A DNA stretch of 64,000 bases from Oscillospiraceae bacterium (GCA_009783695.1 WRCY01000003.1:1-64000); one strand, 5' to 3'. Shown: positions 15,888 through 25,355, counted from the stretch's first letter. Numbers and translations: made by a program. Notes: generated by a model not told the origin, from the sequence alone.

Positions 15888-16129
15888 AAATTAGTGAACG
15901 ATTTTATCTGCGGAATCGAGGAAAATGAAACTTAACAAAAGAATTACCTTGGAAAGGGCGAGAGTGAAATTACCGAGCGATTACCTCTGCGGAATCGGGG
16001 AAAATGAAACTTAACAAAAGAATTACCTTGGAAAGGACGAGAATAAAATTACCGAGCGATTACCTCTGCGGAATCGGGGGAAATGAAACTTAATAAAAGA
16101 ATTACCTTGGAAAGGACGAGAGTAAAACT
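15888..16129 (+). repeat. Three tandem copies of the RBS repeat (flgL subfamily)
   Basis: Exact 79-base period: CTGCGGAATC begins near 15908, 15987 and 16066. Each unit has GGAATCGGGGAAAATGAAAC, AAAAGAATTACCTTGGAAAG and GACGAGA. The hairpin half TGTTTTC is lost (AAACTTAAC instead). The last unit provides the flgL ribosome binding site. A CAATTGACAATT repeat lies just before the array. Confidence 0.85.
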
Positions 16130-17419
16130 ATGAGAATTGCAGGCGGAACGATATTAAGAAGATATATGCACAACCTTGAGCGCAATATGGACAATAAGAA
16201 CAGGGAAGAAAACAAGCTCTACTCCGGCCGCGGCTTCAACAGGGCGAGCGAGAACCCCATAGTCGCCGCGCGCGCGCTTCGGGTACGCAAGGCTATATCC
16301 GACATCAACATATACCAGGATAACCTCAAGACTGCCAACATGATTTATGAAAACGCGGAAAGCTCGGTCATGAAGGTTTCTGCGCTGATTCAATCGACGT
16401 ATGAGCATCTCATCAAGGGCGCGCACGGCTCGCTCAACAGCGATGATGCGGGCATTGTCGCTGAATCAATTGACAAGTTTGCGGAAGAAATGGTTCAGCT
16501 CATGAACATCGTTGTTGCCGACAGAAGAATTTTCGGCGGAGTTAATAATGCCAACCGCGCGTTCAGCATCTCGGACAGCCCCACAGGAAAAATCGCCTAC
16601 TACCACGGAGTTGCGCTCAACCGACACCAGGACCCAACCTTATATCCTTATTCGGGCGTTTCGTATGCCGACATAGGCATCGGGCTCGGAATGGGCAGGG
16701 ACGGCAGAATCGACCCGCAGTCAGCGATTCCGATTACCTTTAACGGCGCGAAGATTTTAGGCAGCGGGCTTGATAACAAGACCACGGTTATAAACCTCGA
16801 TACCTTGGAAGACGGCGATTACAGCCTGGATGTAAGCGTGGGCGCAAACAGGCGGACAATCACGTTTACCATTCCACCCGCGTCTACCGTCGAGCAAAAG
16901 GCTACAATAATAAATAACGCACTCGGCGCCGCTTTCTCAAATCAAATATCAATAGGCGCGGAAAGCGGATTAATAAACAACCACGTGGCGGGAAATCCCG
17001 AAATTACCATCGTCAACACGCCTTTAGAGGGCGGCGGGCCGCTGTTTGCGCAGGCGACCATTTTAGACAGCGCCTCCGGCTTCTCCTCAAACGTAATCCA
17101 GTTGGTGCTTGACTCGGCTCAGGCGCTCAGAAACGATGACAGGCTGCTTGCGGCGCAGTTCGCGGACGCGCTCTTCGCACTTCAGACCAATGTATCGCTG
17201 ACGCTTGCGGAGATAGGAAATATGCAGGAGTTTATTGAGTTCAACCTGGAAAGAACCACCAACAATATGATGTCACTGCTTGAGCAGCAGAAAGACCTTG
17301 AAGCGTCAAAGCCCGAGGAGCAAATCACAATGATAAAGGTTCTTGAGGCGCTGTTCGGCGCGCAGTTGCAAATGGGCGCAAATCTAATCCCGATGTCCAT
17401 TTTCAACTTCATCAATTAA
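16130..17419 (+). CDS. flgL: Flagellar hook-associated protein 3 (FlgL)
   Basis: FlgL forms the second junction ring between hook and filament. The 429-residue protein starts MRIAGGTILRRYMHNLERN, followed by KLYSGRGFNRASENPIVAAR, the flagellin-like N-terminal helix. The C-terminal half carries the matching helical segment (FNLERTTNNMMSLLEQQKDLE). The position after flgK is standard. The start ATG follows GGAAAGGACGAGAG from the last repeat unit. It has no signal peptide, as expected for a flagellar type III substrate. Confidence 0.93.
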   Translation: MRIAGGTILRRYMHNLERNMDNKNREENKLYSGRGFNRASENPIVAARALRVRKAISDINIYQDNLKTANMIYENAESSVMKVSALIQSTYEHLIKGAHGSLNSDDAGIVAESIDKFAEEMVQLMNIVVADRRIFGGVNNANRAFSISDSPTGKIAYYHGVALNRHQDPTLYPYSGVSYADIGIGLGMGRDGRIDPQSAIPITFNGAKILGSGLDNKTTVINLDTLEDGDYSLDVSVGANRRTITFTIPPASTVEQKATIINNALGAAFSNQISIGAESGLINNHVAGNPEITIVNTPLEGGGPLFAQATILDSASGFSSNVIQLVLDSAQALRNDDRLLAAQFADALFALQTNVSLTLAEIGNMQEFIEFNLERTTNNMMSLLEQQKDLEASKPEEQITMIKVLEALFGAQLQMGANLIPMSIFNFIN

Positions 17420-17464
17420 TTTTAATTATTAACTATCCGCTATTAAGTTAGGGAGGCAGGAGTT

Positions 17465-18070
17465 ATGAATCATAATTTATTAAATATTACCACGATACCT
17501 ATCAATGTTGAGATTAATATAGTAAAGGGACGCCTGCAGAACCCCGACGCCCCTAAGCCTGAAATTAAAATCTCAACGGGGGAGGGCGGTATTCAGATTG
17601 AAGCTGAAAAAGCGACCATAAACATTGATACTTATGCAGCCCGCTCAAGCATGGGCTACGGTAACTACAATAGCGGCGACTTAATCAAAAAGGAAGCGGA
17701 CAAAGGCTGGAGCTTCGCTTATCAGGGGACGGCGAGAATAGTGAGCGAGGGCAATGCTTATGCACGCGGAACGACGTCCGGTCAGCTCGCCATGCGCAAC
17801 AACAGCGCGGGCAAAACGATTCAGACCGTTATGGAACACATTCCGAAAACCGGCGCGGACGTAACTTTTCAAAAAGGTGAGCTGCACATCAACTACGAGA
17901 TGAAAGAGCTCAGCATAGACTGGGAAAACCTTAAGACCGTACCGCTGCGGTTCATTCCCGGAAGAGTTGAATTTAACATCACGCAGCACCCGAAGGTCGT
18001 AATCGAATACACCGGCAGACCCATTTACGTGCCGCCGAGCGCAGACCCGCATTACAATGCGAAAGTATAA
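17465..18070 (+). CDS. DUF6470 family protein (YviE-like)
   Basis: This 201-residue protein lies between flgL and fliW, exactly where Bacillota carry yviE (DUF6470). It starts with a short beta-rich segment (ITTIPINVEINIVKGRL), then PEIKISTGEGGIQI, and ends VVIEYTGRPIYVPPSADP. Its function is unknown, but the conserved location indicates a late flagellar role. GGGAGGCAGG precedes the ATG. This is one of few genes of the block without a repeat element in front of it. Confidence 0.75.
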   Translation: MNHNLLNITTIPINVEINIVKGRLQNPDAPKPEIKISTGEGGIQIEAEKATINIDTYAARSSMGYGNYNSGDLIKKEADKGWSFAYQGTARIVSEGNAYARGTTSGQLAMRNNSAGKTIQTVMEHIPKTGADVTFQKGELHINYEMKELSIDWENLKTVPLRFIPGRVEFNITQHPKVVIEYTGRPIYVPPSADPHYNAKV

Positions 18071-18107
18071 ATAAAACTTCCTTGACGGAAGAATGAGCAG
18101 AGTAAAA

Positions 18108-18188
18108 GTTTGAAAATCCAAACTGTTGAATCGGAGAAAACGATGTTTTCATATCCCTTTGGTGAAGAAAGGACTAAATGAAAATAAA
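18108..18188 (+). repeat. RBS repeat before fliW
   Basis: Full copy: GTTTGAAAATCC, TGTTGAATCGGAGAAAACG, ATGTTTTCATATCCC, GGTGAAGAAAGGAC. It also contains a four-codon ORF (18178-18192) whose TGA overlaps the fliW ATG. Confidence 0.85.
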
Positions 18189-18626
18189 ATGACTAAGAAA
18201 CTGATTAAAATTAACACCCGCGACTTCGGCGAAATCGAGATAAACGAAGACAGCATATTTGAGTTTCCGAGCGGTGTTTTCGCGTTCGAGGAAACAAAGC
18301 ACTTCGCGCTTATCAGCCCGCTCGGCGACGATGTTTACCCCATGTGGCTGCAGTCGGCTGACGATGTTACGCCCTGCTTTGTGGTCTTTGACCCTACAAT
18401 CATCGATGCGAATTATGAAGTAACGCTCAGCAAAAGCGAAAAGGCGCTGCTTGATATAAAAGAAGACACGAACTTAAAGTATCTGGTCATCGCCAAAGTT
18501 CCGGAAAATTTTAGGGAAACGACGGTGAACATGAAGTCTCCCATAGTATTAAATGCCGATACAAATACGGGAGCGCAGTTTATTCTGCCGCATGATTATA
18601 CGTTCAGGCTTCAGATTTATAAATGA
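18189..18626 (+). CDS. fliW: Flagellar assembly factor FliW
   Basis: FliW binds flagellin and, when free, binds CsrA and relieves its repression of flagellin translation. The 145-residue protein shows the family pattern: FGEIEINEDSIFEFPSGVFA near the N-terminus, a central acidic beta section, and SPIVLNADTNTGAQFILP near the end. The start at 18189 is set by the family N-terminus and the repeat-borne site. csrA follows, as is usual for this partner-switch pair. The flagellin gene itself is outside the window. Confidence 0.93.
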   Translation: MTKKLIKINTRDFGEIEINEDSIFEFPSGVFAFEETKHFALISPLGDDVYPMWLQSADDVTPCFVVFDPTIIDANYEVTLSKSEKALLDIKEDTNLKYLVIAKVPENFRETTVNMKSPIVLNADTNTGAQFILPHDYTFRLQIYK

Positions 18627-18639
18627 CAGGAGCTTAAAA

Positions 18640-18829
18640 TAAACCTTACGCAAAAGTTCGGAAAGGACTTATAAGAGGCAAGTTAAATTAAATCTCGTGA
18701 ATCGGGGAAAACGCTGTTTTAAAGCATAAGAGTTCGGAAAGGACTTATAAGAGGCAAGTTAAATTAAATCTCGTGAATCGGGGAAAACGCTGTTTAAAAA
18801 GCGTAAGAGTTCGGAAAGGACTTATTAAA
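18640..18829 (+). repeat. Tandem RBS repeat copies before csrA
   Basis: Two complete units and the end of a third, with a period of 76-77 bases (GAAAGGACTT at 18661, 18737 and 18814). The units contain GTGAATCGGGGAAAACGC and AGAGTTCGGAAAGGACTTA. They are nearly identical to each other. The last serves csrA. Confidence 0.85.
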
Positions 18830-19057
18830 ATGCTCGTTATAACAAGAAAAACCGATGAAAGTCTGCTTATAGCGGATAGCATTGAAGTAACCGTGCTCGA
18901 GATTTCTAAAGACAGGGTGAAACTCGGCGTGAGTGCACCCAAGGATATAACAATAATCAGATACGAGCTGATAACCACGCAGAACGCAAACCGCGAATCC
19001 GCAGTATTATCGAAAAACGCGCTTAACGCGTTATTAAATACAGCAAAGAAGCAATGA
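18830..19057 (+). CDS. csrA: Carbon storage / translational regulator CsrA
   Basis: The 75-residue RNA-binding protein begins LVITRKTDESLLIADSIEV and contains KDRVKLGVSAPKDITIIRYE, the classic CsrA fold with its terminal RNA-contacting Arg and strand residues. CsrA dimers bind GGA motifs in 5' leaders, usually near the Shine-Dalgarno sequence, and in Bacillota repress flagellin translation unless FliW titrates them. The in-frame extension to 18773 is translated repeat. The repeat elements in this genome carry two GGA-containing segments, so a CsrA link to them is possible but unproven. Confidence 0.95.
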   Translation: MLVITRKTDESLLIADSIEVTVLEISKDRVKLGVSAPKDITIIRYELITTQNANRESAVLSKNALNALLNTAKKQ

Positions 19058-19091
19058 TTTAAATACATCACGGGGAAAGGAAAGTACGATT

Positions 19092-22000
19092 ATGTCAAGC
19101 ATAAAAGGGAGTTCTCTCAGAATAGGCGGGCTGAATTCGGGTCTTGATACCGAAGCTATTGTTAATGCAATGTCTGCTTCCACCAAGCTGCGCATTACCA
19201 CCAACCAAAGAAAAGTTTTGAAGCTTGAGGCGCAGCAGGAGGCCTACCGCTCGATTATCGATAAGTTCAACGGCTTCAGAGACAAGTATATGGACAGCTT
19301 GAACCCGTCCACCTGGCTCAGAAGCAGAACCACCTTCAACCGCCACATGGCAAAGCTTACCCAGAACGGCGTTGAAACAAAGCTTGCGGGGATTAATGTC
19401 ACCACCAACTCGCAGGCGACGGCGGGAACCTACAAGGTTACCGTAAACAATCATGCCACACAGGCGAAGTATACGTCGGCGGCGCTGGATTCGCTTAATT
19501 CGTCTTTCAATGTGTCGCAGTATGTGGACGATACGATTACCAACCCCGACGACCATAAGGAATTCGCAATGTCGGTTACTGTCGGCGGAACCCAGAGATG
19601 GATTTCATTCAAGGGCGGAAGCACGGAAGCCGAGGTAATCGAAAACCTTAATAAATCGCTCCAGGTTTTCGGGAAAACCAACGATACCGACAGCACCGGC
19701 AGAGGCCGTGTGTTCTATAATACCGACACCGCGCTCGGCGCTGTCGGCTTTATCTCCACCGATAAGGCTGCTATTTCCACCGGCGTTACAGCAGAGCTTA
19801 AGGACACGATTAACTTCGGCAATATCAGCGACTGGCTGACCGGAAACAACAGCATAACCTTTATCATAGACGGGCAGGTCAGGACTGTTAATAATTTCCA
19901 GACAGTTTCGATGGATTATTTCAATGACCTGGGATTCAGGCAGAACGCCAACGGCTCGTGGGATATAATAGGCGGCGACGCTGCCAAGAGAGCCGCTTTC
20001 AACGACATCATCATGGAGATATTCGATAAGGAGCGTCTTGACGCATATAATAAAATGAAGCAAGACGACCCGGATTATAACGAAAACTTCCGCAGTGTTG
20101 CGCTTACTCAAGCCGAGAGAGTCGCGGCGCTTCAGGCTGCGGGATTCGGAGGCTTTTCGGGCCTCACTTCCGCTCAGATTGACGAGCGTATCAGCGCACT
20201 CACATCGAACGATAACACTAACACCGCAGAGAGAAATGCCGCAAGAAACGCCCTGACGGGCGCTATTAACGCGAAAGATTTGTCGATAAGGGTAAAAGGG
20301 CTTGAGGACGCGGGTTTTGACCTGTCCGGCATAGATAAAACCAATGCGACAGCTGTTAACAATTTCATCAGCTCGGTAGCAGCAAGAGCAAAAGGGTTAG
20401 AGGACGCCGGCTTTGATTTGTCCGGCATAGATAAAACAAACGCCACAGCCGTCAATAATTTTATCAGCTCGTTAGAAACGAGGATAAAAGGACTGGAAGA
20501 CGCAGGATTTACACTGACTGCCGAAGATAAGGCAAGCGTGACGGCTCTGAACGCTTTCATCAACAGAACAGTGGGCGCGTTTGACGCCGCGAACGCCGCA
20601 GCAAACGCAGCGAACGCCGCAAGAAGTGCGGCAGACGCCGCAACCCTCGACCACATCATGAATAATCAAATGAGCGACCTGCAGAAAGACCTTTTCTTAG
20701 AGGAAGTTGCACGCAGAAACGCAGAAACGGCGCAAACCGAGTTCCAAAAAGCAGTGGACGCCGCTTATGATATTTTCGAGGCGTGGCAAAGACAGCAGCC
20801 CGGAACCCAGTCTTCACAGCTGCCCAACGGCGGCGGCGGCAATCCCAATTATATATTAAAGCACGAGTGGCTTCAAATAATGGGGCTCGCCGGCAAAACC
20901 GCGGCCGATTATGCCGGCTATGACTGGCAGGACGTTATAACTACGGCGTCGGCAACCATGCTTGATAAAATGCAGGATGTTATAGACTTGAAAGTTGCTG
21001 CTTTCAACGCAAATCCCGCCAACAGCGCAAATCAGATGACCGCCATTGATGTTTCGGGTTACGACATAACCAAGGTCGTAACGGACATGGACAGAAGAAT
21101 CAATACGGGCGCGGCAACGGCGCAGCGCGGCGAAGTCGACCGGCTCATGTTCCTGCAGGGCGCCTACAGTGAGCAAACCGCGTACTTCAACAGCTATGCA
21201 AGCGACAGCCCCGCGAGCGTAATCGACGGACGTACATTTAACCAATTCTTCCAGGAGGACATTGCGGGCATCACGGGCACTGTCAGCCTTACTAACGACG
21301 AGAAGATTCTTGCTTTGAGGGCTGCCGGATTCACCATAGCCGACGGAACGGACGCAGACGCCTTTATTGCCGGTCTTTCCTCCACCGCTTCGGACGCGAG
21401 CAGATTTGCCGCCGCTTTATTGGCTGAAAGAACCGCTGCTTTTAATGCCGCGGGCGGGCTTACCTCGGTTCAAATGATTACAGCGCTGCAGGGCGCGGGA
21501 ATAAACACATCAGGTATACCCGGCGGCGCTTACGACAAGTCTAATATAAATGATTTTATAGACAATATCCTTACGGGCGAAGAGCAGACGAAAGCAAGAG
21601 CAGCCATAACAGCCGCGGAAAACGCGAGAATCGCTGCTTTTTCCCTCACCCCCGCACAGGTAGCCGCCGCTTTGAGCGCCTCAGGGATAGCAAATTCATC
21701 GTCTGTACAGCTCACTGCCGAGGAAAGAATCGCGGCATTGGAGAAAGCGGAAATTGACGTATCCTCCATAACAGACCCTACCAACAATGACGAAATAGAT
21801 GCCTTTATAGCCGGTTTAACAGGCGACGATGCGGCAAAGGCAAGCACTGCTCTGCTCGCTGCATTCGGTGCAAAAGTAGACAATTTTGTTAAGAACAACG
21901 TTTCTGCAACTACGGACGCTACCAAAGCGAGCAACGCCATAACCGGCGCGCTGAGAGATAAGGTTCTTGATGTCGGAGACCCAAAAGTGACCCGCGAGGA

Positions 22001-23420
22001 CGCCGCGCGTTACTTTAACGACTCCTCAATTAAAAATATTCTTAATAACATTACATTCGCTGACGGCACAAAAGTGAACGCGGTACTGAATGAAGACGGC
22101 AGCGTTGTTTTAACGGCTGCAAAAGACGGCAAACCCGTTAACATGGGCGCGATTGCCGGCGCGAACAGCGTAAACGGCAGCATATTCGGCATCGGCACCC
22201 AGGAAACCAACGTCAGTGCAGTCGCTCCGAGCACAAGGCTCAGTGAGCTCGGGCTGACGCCCAATGCGCAGGGCAACTATACTTTCTCAATAAACGGCGT
22301 GGACTTCTCGTTCGCAGGCAACACGCAAATCAAGGACATGATGTCTGCTGTAAACGGAAACGCGCGCGCCAACGTCGAGATGACTTTCTCCACACTTACC
22401 AACACGTTTGAAATAAAGTCGAAAGAATTCGGAGCCGATGCAGGGCTTGAATTCAAGGATGGCGCACAGGGCTTGCTGACGGCGCTCGGATTCGGGGCGG
22501 CGGAGTTTACTCAGGGCAAAAACATGAGCCTTACCATTGACGGGCAACACGTGGAGGTCGCATCGAATACCTACGAGTTTAACGGTGTCGAAATCACCGT
22601 GGGCCCCAACGCAGTCACCGGCGCTGCAGGCGCGTTTGAAATCGTTATTGAACGCGACACCGCGCAGATGTTCGATATGATAAAATCGTTCGTGGACGAT
22701 TATAACGCGCTTATCGACTACGTTTTCGGATACGTAACCGAGCCGCCGGACAGGGAATATTTCTTCCTTACCGACACGGACAGGGAAGAGCTGGGTCTTT
22801 CGGATAGACAGGAGCAGAAGTGGGACGAGAGAGCAAGGAAAGGCCTGCTGTATAACGACCGTACCATTACGGGCTTGATGGCAAACATGAGAACCGTTAT
22901 GTTCTCCGGCGTTGATTTTATGGACAGCGACGGCATAGAAAAAAAGTTTGGACTGTTCAGCATGGGAATTACCACATCTGATAACTGGCGTCAAAACGGT
23001 AAGCTCGTAATCAACGAGCAGAAATTAAGAGCGGCAATAGAAAACGATATAGACAAAATCACCGAGTTGTTTACAAGTACCACGACAGACCCAAAGACAG
23101 GCAAAGCATCAGGCATTATGCCGCAGCTTCAGGACGTTATCCGTTCCGCCACCAGCACAACAGGCGAGCGCTGGGAAAGAGGCGTTCTTGTTCAGAAAGC
23201 AGGCATAGCGAGTCAGTCGTCCGCTACCAGCAACGCGATTTATGACCAAATCAAACGTCTGAACAGCGTTATAGCAAACCTTGAAGCACGCTATCAAAAG
23301 CAGCAGGACAGATACTGGAAAATCTTCTCCGCGCTTGAAACCCAGATGGGACAGCTTAACGGTCAGACCGACTTCATCTCGCAAATGGGAATGTCGAATC
23401 TCTGGGGCGGCAACAGATAA
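19092..23420 (+). CDS. fliD: Giant flagellar cap protein FliD with repeat-filled insertion
   Basis: FliD caps the growing filament and folds exported flagellin. The N-terminal FliD domain is normal (SLRIGGLNSGLDTEAIVNAM, about residues 6-110). The C-terminal FliD domain begins near 1080 and ends in the usual coiled helix (IYDQIKRLNSVIANLEARY). At 1442 residues it is far longer than the usual 450-700. The extra centre (about 330-950) is Ala-rich and holds repeated units of the form AL-x-x-AGF...NAFI-x-x-L. It is followed directly by fliS. GGGGAAAGGA precedes the ATG. Confidence 0.92.
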   Translation: MSSIKGSSLRIGGLNSGLDTEAIVNAMSASTKLRITTNQRKVLKLEAQQEAYRSIIDKFNGFRDKYMDSLNPSTWLRSRTTFNRHMAKLTQNGVETKLAGINVTTNSQATAGTYKVTVNNHATQAKYTSAALDSLNSSFNVSQYVDDTITNPDDHKEFAMSVTVGGTQRWISFKGGSTEAEVIENLNKSLQVFGKTNDTDSTGRGRVFYNTDTALGAVGFISTDKAAISTGVTAELKDTINFGNISDWLTGNNSITFIIDGQVRTVNNFQTVSMDYFNDLGFRQNANGSWDIIGGDAAKRAAFNDIIMEIFDKERLDAYNKMKQDDPDYNENFRSVALTQAERVAALQAAGFGGFSGLTSAQIDERISALTSNDNTNTAERNAARNALTGAINAKDLSIRVKGLEDAGFDLSGIDKTNATAVNNFISSVAARAKGLEDAGFDLSGIDKTNATAVNNFISSLETRIKGLEDAGFTLTAEDKASVTALNAFINRTVGAFDAANAAANAANAARSAADAATLDHIMNNQMSDLQKDLFLEEVARRNAETAQTEFQKAVDAAYDIFEAWQRQQPGTQSSQLPNGGGGNPNYILKHEWLQIMGLAGKTAADYAGYDWQDVITTASATMLDKMQDVIDLKVAAFNANPANSANQMTAIDVSGYDITKVVTDMDRRINTGAATAQRGEVDRLMFLQGAYSEQTAYFNSYASDSPASVIDGRTFNQFFQEDIAGITGTVSLTNDEKILALRAAGFTIADGTDADAFIAGLSSTASDASRFAAALLAERTAAFNAAGGLTSVQMITALQGAGINTSGIPGGAYDKSNINDFIDNILTGEEQTKARAAITAAENARIAAFSLTPAQVAAALSASGIANSSSVQLTAEERIAALEKAEIDVSSITDPTNNDEIDAFIAGLTGDDAAKASTALLAAFGAKVDNFVKNNVSATTDATKASNAITGALRDKVLDVGDPKVTREDAARYFNDSSIKNILNNITFADGTKVNAVLNEDGSVVLTAAKDGKPVNMGAIAGANSVNGSIFGIGTQETNVSAVAPSTRLSELGLTPNAQGNYTFSINGVDFSFAGNTQIKDMMSAVNGNARANVEMTFSTLTNTFEIKSKEFGADAGLEFKDGAQGLLTALGFGAAEFTQGKNMSLTIDGQHVEVASNTYEFNGVEITVGPNAVTGAAGAFEIVIERDTAQMFDMIKSFVDDYNALIDYVFGYVTEPPDREYFFLTDTDREELGLSDRQEQKWDERARKGLLYNDRTITGLMANMRTVMFSGVDFMDSDGIEKKFGLFSMGITTSDNWRQNGKLVINEQKLRAAIENDIDKITELFTSTTTDPKTGKASGIMPQLQDVIRSATSTTGERWERGVLVQKAGIASQSSATSNAIYDQIKRLNSVIANLEARYQKQQDRYWKIFSALETQMGQLNGQTDFISQMGMSNLWGGNR
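20293..20571 (+). repeat. Three adjacent coding repeats inside fliD
   Basis: Three units of about 93 bases. The first two encode KGLEDAGFDLSGIDKTNATA followed by VNNFISS almost identically but differ at many third positions; the third is diverged (KGLEDAGFTLTAEDKASVTA). Weaker relatives start near 20125, 21308, 21476 and 21729. Confidence 0.85.
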
Positions 23421-23447
23421 GAAAGAGAGGATAGGGAGGTAACAGCT

Positions 23448-23864
23448 ATGATACCGGGAAATGCTTATTCAAGCTATAAAAGGCAGGCGGTCACGACCCT
23501 TACGCCTATAGAAATAGTAGTGAAGCTTTATGACGAGTGCGAGCGGCAACTCAACCGAAGCCTGTTTTTCCTTGAAAACAGGGACCTTGAAAACACCAAC
23601 GCCGCGCTTTCAAAGGCGATTGAAATAGTGGGCGCGCTGCGCTCGGTCTTAGACCTTGACCTTGCAATCGGTAAGGACTTAGACTCGCTTTACGAGTACT
23701 TCATGCGCGAGCTGATTGAGTCGAATCTCAAAAAGGACGCAGAGAAAGTCAAAACGCTGCTGCCTATGATTGGCGAGCTGAAAGACGCGTTCCTGCAAAT
23801 ATCGAAAATGCCTAAAGAGCAGGTTAATCTGCAGGCAATGCAAAACGCTTCAATGGCGATGTAG
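23448..23864 (+). CDS. fliS: Flagellin export chaperone FliS
   Basis: FliS keeps flagellin monomers from polymerising in the cytosol. The 138-residue four-helix protein has the family N-terminus (GNAYSSYKRQAVTTLTPIEI, then VVKLYDECERQLNRS) and YEYFMRELIESNLKKD in its second half. GGGAGGTAACAGCT precedes the ATG. It follows fliD by 27 bases and is surely in the same transcript. Confidence 0.93.
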   Translation: MIPGNAYSSYKRQAVTTLTPIEIVVKLYDECERQLNRSLFFLENRDLENTNAALSKAIEIVGALRSVLDLDLAIGKDLDSLYEYFMRELIESNLKKDAEKVKTLLPMIGELKDAFLQISKMPKEQVNLQAMQNASMAM

Positions 23865-23935
23865 GCGCCGGACCGGCACTTACAATACGCTGCTTTGCGG
23901 CGTAATAAACAATAATATGAACAGGAGGTTTTATA

Positions 23936-24436
23936 ATGATTGCTGATGTTAATTTACTGCTCGAGAAGTTCGACAATCTCGAGAACCTCCTTTCTGATTT
24001 TAAAGAGCTGTCCGGCAGGCTGTCCTCGGCAGACCTCGAGTTTGTTGAAGATACGCAGATTATTTTAGACGAGCGCGAGGAAATAATCACGCAGATTAAA
24101 ATCTTAAAGCCGGAAATCACGGAAATTATCGACAAGCAGGCTCCCGAAAAAGCAGCCGCAATACGTAAAATGCTGACAGGCGAAACAGTCATGACCGACT
24201 TTTTTGAGGATGAGAAGTCTGTCCAGGTAAAGATAATCAATCTGCGCTCCCTGCAAAGCGAAATCATGCAAAACGAAGTCGGCAACCGGATGAGATACAA
24301 AAGAAAGTACGACGAGGTGCGCGGGGAACTTGAGAATCTGCAGAGGGAAAAGAAAAAGTTAAACTTTTATCAGACTACGCGGGTCGCCGACGGCGGGAAA
24401 GCCGAAAAAGGCAGGCAGTTTGACAGTCAGAATTAA
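23936..24436 (+). CDS. Coiled-coil protein in the fliT position
   Basis: This 166-residue, almost fully helical, charged protein is encoded after fliS, where many Bacillota carry fliT or flgN-like chaperone genes. Leu/Glu heptads are visible throughout (LLLEKFDNLENLLSDFKEL, then EVRGELENLQREKKKLN near the C-terminus). There is no membrane segment. A FliD-specific chaperone role is inferred from position only. AGGAGG precedes the ATG, and a strong terminator follows, closing the flagellar block. Confidence 0.6.
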   Translation: MIADVNLLLEKFDNLENLLSDFKELSGRLSSADLEFVEDTQIILDEREEIITQIKILKPEITEIIDKQAPEKAAAIRKMLTGETVMTDFFEDEKSVQVKIINLRSLQSEIMQNEVGNRMRYKRKYDEVRGELENLQREKKKLNFYQTTRVADGGKAEKGRQFDSQN

Positions 24437-24450
24437 AATAAGTCAATCTA

Positions 24451-24493
24451 CGGGCGGTTGTTGCAGTGCGCAAACAACCGCCCGCTATTTTTT
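24451..24493 (+). terminator. Rho-independent terminator of the flagellar block
   Basis: CGGGCGGTTGTT pairs with AACAACCGCCCG (one A bulged at the loop edge), followed by a run of T. It closes the transcript beginning with flgM. Confidence 0.9.
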
Positions 24494-24505
24494 GTCAAAA
24501 AAAGG

Positions 24506-24534
24506 TTGAAAATTTCTTTAAAAAATGTTATTAT
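24506..24534 (+). promoter_or_regulatory. SigA promoter for the ttcA-cca pair
   Basis: TTGAAA (24506-24511), 17 bases, TATTAT (24529-24534). Confidence 0.65.
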
Positions 24535-24566
24535 AATAATGTATGTAATAAATAGAGGATAAAAAG

Positions 24567-24644
24567 TTGAAAACAAAAACTGCCGAATCGGGAAAAACGG
24601 CGTTTTCATATATCGTTGGTGAAGAAAGGACTTAATAAAAATAG
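24567..24644 (+). repeat. RBS repeat before the TtcA-like gene
   Basis: GTTGAAAACAAAAACTG, CCGAATCGGGAAAAACG, GCGTTTTCATATATC, GGTGAAGAAAGGACTTAAT. Confidence 0.85.
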
Positions 24645-25355
24645 ATGCAGAGAGTTTTAGGTTATATACGTAAAGCCTGTCAGGAATACGGTTTAATAGA
24701 AAACGGCGATAAAATCGCGGTCGGCGTTTCCGGCGGCAAGGACAGCCTTGTTCTTTTGGCGGGACTGGCAAAAATGCGGCGGTTCTTTGAGGCGGAGTAT
24801 GAGCTCCGCGCAATCAGCTTGGACCCGCGCTTCGGCGGGAAGGACGGCGATTTTTCTCCTGTTGAAAGACTCTGCGAAGAACTTGATGTGCCTTTTACCC
24901 TTATAAGAACCGACATAGCAGAAATCGTATTTGACATTCGCAAGGAGAAAAACCCCTGTGCCCTGTGCTCTAAAATGCGGCGCGGCGCATTACACGATGC
25001 GGCAAAGGAAAACGGCTGCAATAAAATCGCGCTCGGTCATAACAACGACGATGTAATTGAAACGTTTATAATGAACTTGTTCAGGGAGGGGCGGGTTGGC
25101 TGCTTCTCACCAAAAAGCTATCTGTCGAGAAAAGACTTAACGATGATACGGCCGCTTATTTTCGCTCCGGAATCGGCAGTGCAAAGCGCCTGCAATAAAA
25201 CCGGCTTCGAGGTTATAAAATCTCCCTGCCCTGTTGATAAGCTGACAGAAAGGCAGCGAGTGAAGGATTTTTTGGAAGCGCGGGAAAAAGAGGACAGAGG
25301 ATTTAAGCAGAGGATATTCGGCGCGCTCAGGAAAAGCGGTACAGATAACTGGTAA
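24645..25355 (+). CDS. TtcA/TilS-family PP-loop tRNA-modifying ATPase
   Basis: This 236-residue N-type ATP pyrophosphatase has the PP-loop AVGVSGGKDSLVLL at residues 25-38 and a CxxC pair (PCALCSKMRR, about 104-112). A later Cys lies in IKSPCPVDK, and GHNNDDVIETFIMN is the second nucleotide-binding motif. That Cys arrangement is typical of TtcA, which makes 2-thiocytidine in tRNA using an iron-sulfur cluster. Relatives with other substrates exist, so the exact target is inferred. It is followed by the tRNA nucleotidyltransferase, which supports a tRNA role. Confidence 0.8.
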   Translation: MQRVLGYIRKACQEYGLIENGDKIAVGVSGGKDSLVLLAGLAKMRRFFEAEYELRAISLDPRFGGKDGDFSPVERLCEELDVPFTLIRTDIAEIVFDIRKEKNPCALCSKMRRGALHDAAKENGCNKIALGHNNDDVIETFIMNLFREGRVGCFSPKSYLSRKDLTMIRPLIFAPESAVQSACNKTGFEVIKSPCPVDKLTERQRVKDFLEAREKEDRGFKQRIFGALRKSGTDNW

